Part shown: positions 1-7,700 of the stretch, one piece after another
How the letters are laid out: every line of letters begins with the position of its first letter
Numbering within the stretch: position 1 is the first letter of the stretch
From: a bacterium UBA3734
GTDB taxonomy: Bacteria; Bacteroidota; Bacteroidia; Bacteroidales; Bacteroidaceae
Direction: 5' to 3'
Length of the DNA stretch: 12,886 bases
Assembly (NCBI GenBank): GCA_002372575.1
Contig: DFHC01000086.1
Location: 1 to 12,886 of the forward strand
Program-made: the position numbers and the translations under genes
The notes under the pieces: model-generated
Told to the model about the DNA's origin: nothing
The model's database searches: none
Seen by the model: the letters and a program-made list of their open reading frames with translations, nothing else

Positions 1-1
1 G

Positions 2-211
2 GACACGCCCATTCTCTGCATCCACGGCGAGAAAGACTATCGCATCAATGCCACGCAGGGTATGTCGGCCTTCAATGCCGCCCGCATGAAAGGCATCGAG
101 GCGCAGTTGCTCATCTATCCCGACGAAAACCACTGGGTGCTGAAACCGCAAAACGGCGTGCTCTGGCAGCGCACCTTCTTCGGATGGCTCGACCGCTGGC
201 TGAAGAAATAA
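2..211 (+). CDS. S9-family serine peptidase / alpha-beta hydrolase, C-terminal fragment
   Basis: Only the last 69 residues are in the window; the reading frame is open from base 2 to the TAA at 209-211. The fragment has the end of an alpha/beta-hydrolase fold typical of S9 prolyl-oligopeptidase/dipeptidyl-peptidase enzymes: HGEKDYRI, where the Asp (fragment residue 12) is the likely triad acid, and PDENHWVLKPQN, where the His (residue 44) is the likely triad base. It ends with the usual terminal helix, ..WQRTFFGWLDRWLKK. The nucleophile Ser and any beta-propeller or signal peptide lie upstream, outside the window. Family knowledge: such enzymes cleave short peptides from the N-terminus, usually in the periplasm or exported. 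Substrate and full length cannot be judged from here. A strong terminator follows 24 bp after the stop, so this is the last gene of its transcript. Confidence 0.85.
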   Translation, partial: DTPILCIHGEKDYRINATQGMSAFNAARMKGIEAQLLIYPDENHWVLKPQNGVLWQRTFFGWLDRWLKK

Positions 212-233
212 ATCGTTGGTTGAAGAAATAAAC
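194..233. repeat. 20-bp imperfect tandem duplication spanning the stop codon
   Basis: Bases 194-213 and 214-233 are two adjacent 20-bp units with three mismatches. Each encodes RWLKK followed by TAA, but in different frames because the unit is not a multiple of three. The first copy holds the real stop of the peptidase gene. This looks like a small replication-slippage duplication of the gene end. Confidence 0.75.
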
Positions 234-235
234 CG

Positions 236-266
236 AAAAGACCGCCCTTCACGGAGCGGTCTTTTT
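236..266. terminator. Bidirectional intrinsic terminator
   Basis: A perfect 10-bp inverted repeat (AAAAGACCGC at 236-245, complement at 256-265) encloses a 10-nt loop and is followed by a run of T on the plus strand; the A-run at its left end gives a U-run on the minus strand. It lies between the stop of the peptidase gene (211) and the stop of the minus-strand barrel gene (292), so it can end both convergent transcripts. Confidence 0.88.
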
Positions 267-291
267 CTATTTCATTACGAAAAATCTTGTT

Positions 292-1608
292 TCACTGAAA
301 AATCCTCGGCGTAATGACGGCCATGAGCCAGCCCCAGCGCAGCAATCGCTTGTCGGTACTGCGTTGAAGTCGTTCCAAGGTTTCGGAACCAATCATCAGC
401 GAATAACCGGCGGCCACCCGCACGTCTTTCATCACCTTGTAGCTCGCCGAGACTTCAAGTTCGTGGCCGAGCGTCTTTTTCAGGTTCTCAATGCTGCTGG
501 CCGTCGCCATGTAGTGGTACGACGCATCGAAGCTCAGGTTCTTCACGGGTTTCAGATTCACACCGCCAAAGAGGTTCTGCAAACCTGGAGAATTGGTGCC
601 GTAATAGGCACTGACGTAGAAGAAATCCATGGCACCGTAGAACTTATGCATCGATCCGAAAATCGACGTGAAGGCGTTGATTTCCTTGTGCTGAATCATT
701 CCAACATGGATGTTACTCGGCACCACGAAATCCTTGTCGCCGCTCAGATAGTCGTAGCCGGCATAAGCCGACACACATTTGTTGATGTCATAGGTCGCCT
801 TTACACTGCCCATCCACGATTTCAGCGGAATGTCGCTACCAGTTTTATAGTCGAGACTCGCCTTGCCGGCCTGCCGATAGTAGGAAAGTTCCACCTTCAG
901 GTTTTTCGGCTTGAAAGTGATGTAGCCGCCGTAGAGTTGCTGGTTCACCGTGTGGTAGTCGTCTTCCGTTCCGCTCTGCATTCCCACGTTCATCAAGAGC
1001 AGCGAAATGCCCAGCGGAATGGGCCTCACGTCGTAGTGATACCACAGCGTCTGCATCGTCTTGTAGGGTTGCGAGCCATTGGCGTAGTATGTGCCGCCCC
1101 TCGTGTTCTTCGCATTCTGGTTGTAGGCCGCGAAAGCGTGAATTTTATGGCCGTGGCCCTCGTAGCCCAGTTTCAAAACGTCGTGCGACAGCGCAGCCAT
1201 TGCCCAGTCGTTGTTGCCGAGGATGCGCTCATCGTCGTAGCGGAGTTCCTGCCGTCCGAGGCGGGCGAAGAAACCATGCCTCGACTTCAGCTGCGCCCAG
1301 GCTTCGTAAATGTTGAAGTTCGAGCCTTCGCCCTCCATGCCCCAAAGGCCTTCGTGCTGAAAACTTAACTTGACGGTGAGCGAATCGCGCTTGTAGCCTG
1401 CTGTCAGTCGTGCGCGATCAACCACGAACTGCGCCTCGTCGGCCTTCGGATCCTCGCTTTCCGTCTTGCCTCTAAGTCCACCGCGCCGCAATTCGCCGCG
1501 CGAAAGCAACTCGGCATCTACCGTCAAGCCGCTGCCTTTCTTCTGCTCCTCCTGCGCCGCTGCTCCCAACGGCAACATCAGGCATAGTATCACGATATAT
1601 TTTCTCAT
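292..1608 (-). CDS. Alginate-export-type outer-membrane beta-barrel protein
   Basis: This is a 438-residue protein. The start at 1608 is chosen because the ORF can be extended upstream to 1722, but the extra residues are Phe/Tyr/Lys-rich translation of A/T homopolymers and overlap the promoter. From 1608 the protein begins with a clean Sec signal peptide, MRKYIVILCLMLPLGAAA-Q, with cleavage probably after residue 18. The rest alternates polar and aromatic residues in short beta-strands, and residues about 112-146 (GFFARLGRQELRYDDERILG, then NNDW..SHDVLKL) match the core signature of the alginate_exp porin family as I remember it. The last strand ends in an aromatic-rich stretch near PRIFQ, as expected of a barrel. 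Role by family: passive outer-membrane export or uptake of an acidic sugar or other small solute; the actual substrate is unknown. It is monocistronic, ends at the shared terminator, and is divergent from the NRPS gene. Confidence 0.8.
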   Translation of the reverse strand: MRKYIVILCLMLPLGAAAQEEQKKGSGLTVDAELLSRGELRRGGLRGKTESEDPKADEAQFVVDRARLTAGYKRDSLTVKLSFQHEGLWGMEGEGSNFNIYEAWAQLKSRHGFFARLGRQELRYDDERILGNNDWAMAALSHDVLKLGYEGHGHKIHAFAAYNQNAKNTRGGTYYANGSQPYKTMQTLWYHYDVRPIPLGISLLLMNVGMQSGTEDDYHTVNQQLYGGYITFKPKNLKVELSYYRQAGKASLDYKTGSDIPLKSWMGSVKATYDINKCVSAYAGYDYLSGDKDFVVPSNIHVGMIQHKEINAFTSIFGSMHKFYGAMDFFYVSAYYGTNSPGLQNLFGGVNLKPVKNLSFDASYHYMATASSIENLKKTLGHELEVSASYKVMKDVRVAAGYSLMIGSETLERLQRSTDKRLLRWGWLMAVITPRIFQ

Positions 1609-1637
1609 AATTACTGCAAAAATTAGTTTGTACGTTG

Positions 1638-1645
1638 CAAATATA
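1638..1645 (-). promoter_or_regulatory. -7 promoter box for the beta-barrel gene
   Basis: The reverse complement reads TATATTTG, a match to the Bacteroidetes primary sigma -7 consensus TAnnTTTG, about 30 bp upstream of the start at 1608. No clear -33 TTTG is present at the usual 19-20 bp spacing; that position is filled by A/T tracts. Confidence 0.55.
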
Positions 1646-1687
1646 CAAAAAAAATAGAAAAAAAATACATTTTTGTAAAATTTTTTG

Positions 1688-1695
1688 TACCTTTG
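1688..1695 (+). promoter_or_regulatory. -7 promoter box for the NRPS gene
   Basis: TACCTTTG matches TAnnTTTG and sits 28 bp before the ATG at 1724, implying a leader of about 20-25 nt. A -33 TTTG at standard spacing is not evident (a TTTTG at 1671-1675 is too close). The box overlaps the possible TTG start at 1685, which argues that translation starts at the ATG and not at the TTG. Confidence 0.55.
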
Positions 1696-1723
1696 CCGTA
1701 AATTCAATAAAAACCGAAACAAA

Positions 1724-4700
1724 ATGCCTATGAAACCGACTAATTCTGCCCCGCTTTCGCAGTCGCAACTTGGAATTTTCTCCGAGTGTATGCAAAATCC
1801 TGAGAAAAACCTCTATCTGATTTCAATTTTGTACAAAATCAGTAAAGACATAGACCTCGAACGACTCCGCGATGCCATCGTCAAGGCTGCCGACGTGCAT
1901 CCGACGTTCTACACGCGCATCCGACTCAACGACGAGGGCGTCGCCGAGCAATACACCGACAAGACCAGTCCGTTAGACATCCGCATCGATGCCGTGGCCG
2001 ACATCGAGGCCGAAAAACCGCAACTCCGGCAGCCGATAGCACTCATCGGAGGCCCGCTGTTACGTTTCCGACTGCTTGAAACGCCCGACGCGAAATACAT
2101 CAATTTGCAGTGCCACCACATCATTGCCGACGGATTTTCCCTCACGGTCTTGCTGCAAGACATCGACCGCATCTATCGTGGCGAGCCAACCGACGACGAG
2201 GCCCTCACAATGGCCGACATCGCCCTTGCCGAAGCCAAAGCGCGCAACGGCGAGGAATGGAAGAAAGACGAGGCTTGGTTTCAGGAGCATTTCGCCTGCG
2301 ACGATGTCGATACCACGCTCCTGCCTGACTTGGAGGGAAAAGACGCCCAATTAGAGGTTATCGAGTTGCCCGTGCGCATCAATCCGGCTGACGTGAAACG
2401 ATTCTGCGCCGAAACCGGCTTCAAGCCAAGCGTGTTCTTCACCGCAGCCTACGCGCTGCTCTTCGCACGCTATACGGGCGACGAACAGGTGCTCTTCTCT
2501 ACCATCTGGCACGGACGCAGCAACGAGCAACTGGCGCGCTCCTTCGGAATGTTTGTCACGACAATGCCCTGCCTCTTCCATTTTTCCGATGAAATGACCG
2601 TCGCCGATCTGCTCGCACAGGGAAACGTCTGCGTCACGGAGGCGCGCAAGCACCCGCACTATTCGTTTGCCGATTTCTGCAATGCCCAAGGCGTGCAGCC
2701 ACAGCTGCTCTTCTCATATCAAGGCAATCTGTTCCAGCAGCTCAGTCTCGACAACCACCCCGTGGTGTCAGAACTGCTCAACAACGACGACACCAATGCA
2801 CCAATCACCGCCATGGTGTTCGAACACCACGACAACTACTCGATGCGCCTTTCCTATCACGCCAACCGCTATTCATCTCTCCTGATGGAACAGCTCATCA
2901 AGAGCTACGAAACGATTGTCGGCCAGATGATGGACGCAGAGAAACCACTGCGCGACATCACGCCGACTGCCGTTGAGCAGCTGCAACTGCTCGACTCGTT
3001 CAACCAAACCGACGTGCCCTACGACGACACGCAGACCATCGTGTCGCTGTTCCAGCAACAGGTCAAAGCGCATCCCGACAATATTGCCGTGGTGTTCAAA
3101 GACAAGCAAATCACCTATAGCGAAGTGGACGATTTGAGCGACAAAATCGCCAATTACCTGATTTCCAAAGGCTTGAAGAACGAAGATGTAGTCTCTATTC
3201 TCATTCCGCGCTGCGAATGGATGGCCATCGCATCGATGGGCGTGTTGAAGGCCGGATGTGCCTATCAGCCGCTCGATCCGAGCTATCCCGCTGAACGACT
3301 GAACTTTATGATGCAGGATGCCAGTGCGAAAATGCTCCTGACGACGGGCGAGGATGACCTCCTGCCAAAGTTAGGCTACATTTCCGAAGCCAACATTCCC
3401 GTTTTCCACCTCGAAAACGTCGATTCACTCCCATCACCCAACACCCAACACCCATCACCCAACATCCTTCCGTCGTCGCTTTTCATCCTCCTCTACACGT
3501 CCGGCTCGACCGGCACGCCGAAGGGATGCCAGCTCGAACACCGCAACCTCGTGGCCTTCTGCCACTGGTATCAGCGGTTCTACGGATTGGACGAACACAC
3601 ACGCATGACGGCCTATGCCAGCTATGGCTTCGATGCCAACATGATGGACGTTTACCCCACGCTGACCAGCGGCGGTGCAGTGTATATTATTCCCGAGGAA
3701 CTGCGCTTAGACCTCGTTGCACTCAACGATTATTTCATCGAAAGCAAAATTACCCACGCCTTTATGACCACACAGGTGAGCTTCCAGTTTGCCATGGCCA
3801 TTGAAAACAAATCGCTGCGCTATCTTTCGACGGGCGGCGAGAAGCTAAGCTCGCTGGAACCGCCCTCGGACTATCATCTCGTTAACCTCTACGGCCCGAC
3901 GGAAACGACGGTATGCGTCACGTCGTACGACGTGCAAAAAACAATGAGCAACATCCCCATCGGCAAGGCCAACGACAACCTCCGACTCTACGTGGTCGAT
4001 AAATTCGGCCATCGGCTGCCCGTGGGAGCTGCCGGCGAACTGTGGGTGGCCGGTCCACAGGTGAGCCGAGGCTATCTGAACCGCCCCGAGAAAACTGCCG
4101 AGGTATTCATCGAAAATCCCTTCGTTGAAAATTCAAAATTCAACCGCGTTTATCGCACGGGCGACATCGTGCGCTATCTGCCCGACGGCAACATTGAGTT
4201 CGTGGGACGCAAGGACGGACAGGTGAAAATCCGCGGATTCCGCATCGAACTCAAGGAGGTGGAGACCGTCATCCGGCAATTCCCTGGCATCAAAGACGTC
4301 ACCGTGCAGGCTTTCGACGAGGCGAGCGGCGGAAAATTCATCGCGGCTTACGTCGTCGGCGACGAACAAATTGACATTCAAGCACTGAACGCATTCATCC
4401 TTGACGAAAAACCACCCTATATGGTTCCGTCTGTCACGATGCAAATCGACCAGATTCCACTCAATCCCAACGGAAAAGTCGATAAAAAAACGCTGCCGAA
4501 ACCCGAGAAAAAGGCTCAATCCGAGGCGCAGACGGCTGCAAACGTGCCGATGAACGTGCTGGAAAAGGAAATCCACGGTATCATCGCGGGCATCACAGGC
4601 AACAATGATTTCGACGTGACCACCATTCTCGGATTTGCCGGTCTGACCTCGATCATGGCCATCAAACTGGCCATTCAGGTCAACAAACGCTTCGGTGTGG

Positions 4701-7700
4701 CACTCGATTCGAAAACACTGGTCAAGACCGCAACGATTCAGAGCATCGAAAACGAAATCATCGAGGCCCTTTTAACGCCGCAACCGCAAAACCCCACAGC
4801 CACAAAAACACAAAATCACATAACGTCAGGCCCCATTCCGCTGTCGTACGCCCAAATGGGTGTCTATGTGGAGTGCATGAAACAACCCGCATCTACGATT
4901 TACAACATCCCGTCGCTCATCACCTTCCCGAAACAAACCGACACGGAAGCCCTGAAAGAGGCTCTGAAAACGCTGGTGAAGGCCCACCCCTTGATGTCGG
5001 TGCATTTCGGTAGCGAGGGCACGGAAATCGTGCAGATTCCAGATTTGGAACAGCTGGTGGAAATTCCCGAAAACACAATGAGCGAAGACGAACTTGCACG
5101 CTATAAACACGAGTTTGCACAGCCGTTTAACCTGCGGCAAGGACCGCTCTATCGTTTCGAAATCATCAATACCGACAAACACGTCCACCTGCTGATGGAC
5201 ATCCACCACCTCGTCATCGACGGAGGCTCGCTCAACGTATTCATTCAGCAGCTCTGCGACCTGATGGACGGAAAGGAAATCGAGGCTGAAGAGGTCACCT
5301 ACGCCGACTTCGTGACGGCCGAAAAAGAGGCCGAGAATGGCGAAAAATTCCAGCAGGCACGCGATTTCTTCCAGCAACGCCTCGGCAGATGCGAGGGAGC
5401 CACCGACGTGCAGTCAGACCTGACCAATCCGAAGGAACAAGGCACGACGAGCGAGGTCATCCACCCGCTCAACTTCCCGCAGGTGGAACTGATCTGCCGC
5501 CAGCACAACATCACGCCTGCCCACCTGATACTGGCCGCCACGTTCTACACGCTTGGCCGCTTCACCAACAATGAACAGCTCTGCATCACCACCATCAGCA
5601 ACGGCCGCTCGAACCTGGGCATCCGCAACACCGTAGGAATGTTCGTCAATACGCTCGCCATGAGCGCCAACATCGGCGAACAGCGCGTCATCGACTTCAT
5701 TGAAGAAACCAGCCGAAACTTCGACGCCACGCTCACCCACGAAAACTATCCGTTTGCACAGATTGCAGCCGACTACGACCTCTCAGCCGACATCATGTTC
5801 GCCTATCAGGTGGGCGTGCTCGACCACTATGTCTGCCAAGGGAGCGAACTGATTGTGGAAAACCTCGAACTCGACGTTCCGAAGTTCCACATCGCCTTCT
5901 TCATCCGCGAAAACGAGGGCATGCCCAGCATCTGCATCGAATACGACAACGGGCGCTACAGCGCATCGCTCATCGAGAACCTCGCGCGGTCGTTGAGCAA
6001 TGCCGTCGATGCCTTCGTCCGCGAGCCGGAAAAGCCGCTGCAAGGTATGTCATTACTCGACCAAGGACAAACGCAACTGCTCGACTCGTTCAACCAGACC
6101 GACGTGCCCTACGACGAAACGCAAAACATCGTGTCGCTGTTCCGGAAGCAGGTCGCAACGACACCCGACAACGAGTGTGTTGTCTATCACGAACATCGCT
6201 ACACCTATCGCGAAGTCGATGAAATTTCTGACCGCATCGCTGCTTACATCGCCTCGCAAGGCATTGGAAATGAAGACGTTGTCTCCGTGCTCATTCCGCG
6301 CTGCGAATGGATGGTCATCGCCTCAATGGGCGTGTTGAAGGCCGGATGCGCCTATCAGCCGCTCGATCCGAGCTATCCCGCTGAACGACTGAACTTTATG
6401 ATGCAGGATGCCAGTGCGAAAATGCTCCTGACGACGGGCGAGGACGACCTCCTGCCGAAGTTAGGCTACATTTCCGAAGCCAACATTCCCGTTTTCCACC
6501 TCGAAAACGTCGATTCACTCCCATCACCCAACACCCATCACCCAACACCCAACATCCAACCATCATCGCTTTTCATCCTCCTCTACACTTCCGGCTCGAC
6601 TGGCACACCGAAGGGATGCCAGCTTGAACACCGCAACCTCGTGGCCTTCTGCCACTGGTATCAGCAGCACTATCAGGTCACGGAAAAATCGCGTGTGGCC
6701 GCATACGCCAGCTACGGATTCGATGCCTGTATGATGGACATGTATCCGGCCATGACTTGCGGCGCCAGCGTATATATTATAGGTGACGACATCCGCCTGA
6801 ACCTGCCCGACCTCAATAGCTATTTCGAGGCCAACGCCATCACACATTCGTTCATGACCACGCAAGTAGGCTACCAGTTCGCCACGAACATTGACAACCA
6901 CTCACTCCACAGCCTGTCGGTGGGCGGAGAAAAGCTCTCGGCCCTCAATCCGCCGCAGAACTTCAAGATGTTTAACGGCTACGGGCCTACCGAGTGTACC
7001 ATTTTCACGACCAACTACGAGGTGAAGGACTACGAACAGGACATTCCGATAGGAAAACCGCTCGACAACCTGCGCCTCTACATCGTCGATAAGCAGTTCA
7101 ACCGACTGCCGCCCGGAGCCGCCGGAGAGCTGTGGGTGAGCGGCCCGCAGGTGAGCCGAGGCTATCTGAATCGCCCCGAAAAGAACGCCGAGGTTTTCAT
7201 CGAAAATCCATTCGTTGAAAATTCAAACATCAACACTCAAAATTCAAAATTCATCCGCGTCTATCGCACGGGCGACATCGTACGCTACCTGCCCGACGGC
7301 AACATCCAGTTCGTGGGACGCAAGGACGGACAGGTGAAAATCCGCGGATTCCGCATCGAACTCAAAGAGGTGGAGGCCGTCATCCGGCAGTTCCCAGGCA
7401 TCAAGGACGTCACCGTGCAAGCCTTCGACTACGAAAGCGGCGGAAAATTCATCGCGGCCTATATCGTCGGCGACGGGAAAATCGACATCAAGAGCCTCAA
7501 TGACTTCATCGGACAGCAGAAGCCGTCGTATATGATTCCGGCGGCCACGATGCAAATCGACCAGATTCCGCTCAACCAAAACCAAAAAGTGAACCGCAAG
7601 GCACTGCCCGTGCCCGTCATTCAGGCTGCCGACCGCGACTACGTGGCGCCGGCAAACGATTTGGAAAAACTCTTCTGCGGTATCTTCGCCGACATCCTGA

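Larger units (their letters stand above)
2983..4363 (+). repeat. A-domain repeat copy 1 (mosaic, paired with 6073-7474)
   Basis: At a constant offset of 3090 bp, 2983-3053 and 3200-3575 are nearly identical to 6073-6143 and 6290-6665; I count about 16 mismatches in the 376-bp block, close to 96% identity. 4055-4363 is again very similar to 7145-7474, apart from a 21-bp length difference. Between these blocks, 3058-3199 and 3576-4054 are clearly more divergent from their counterparts. The second divergent stretch encodes motifs A4-A5 and holds nine of the ten specificity residues. Confidence 0.85.
6073..7474 (+). repeat. A-domain repeat copy 2 (mosaic, paired with 2983-4363)
   Basis: This is the counterpart of the module 1 block. 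6290-6665 and 7145-7474 are nearly identical to module 1, while the enclosed 6666-7144 is divergent but has exactly the same length (479 bp) as its counterpart 3576-4054. The protein identity of that middle segment is roughly half by eye, with the GEKLS, GYGPTE and GAAGELWV motifs kept. Confidence 0.85.

Noticed and set aside
364..1368. 334-residue plus-strand open frame
   Set aside because: It is antisense to the beta-barrel gene, whose frame has a signal peptide and barrel signatures; the plus frame is His/Val/Arg-rich with no recognisable domain.
1609..1722. N-terminal extension of the beta-barrel gene to 1722
   Set aside because: It translates homopolymer DNA, covers the promoter box and would bury the clear signal peptide beginning at 1608.
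1685..1723. TTG start for the NRPS at 1685
   Set aside because: The -7 box at 1688-1695 lies on it, so the transcript would start downstream; the ATG at 1724 also begins close to the first C-domain motif.
3430..3464. Possible CRISPR or tandem-repeat element
   Set aside because: The 7-bp units are contiguous, lack spacers and are in frame inside a coding region.
4600..4670. Carrier protein 1 possibly inactive because its site reads GLTS and not GG(H/D)S
   Set aside because: The attachment Ser976 is present, and as I remember GLTS/GxTS variants are common in functional carrier proteins.
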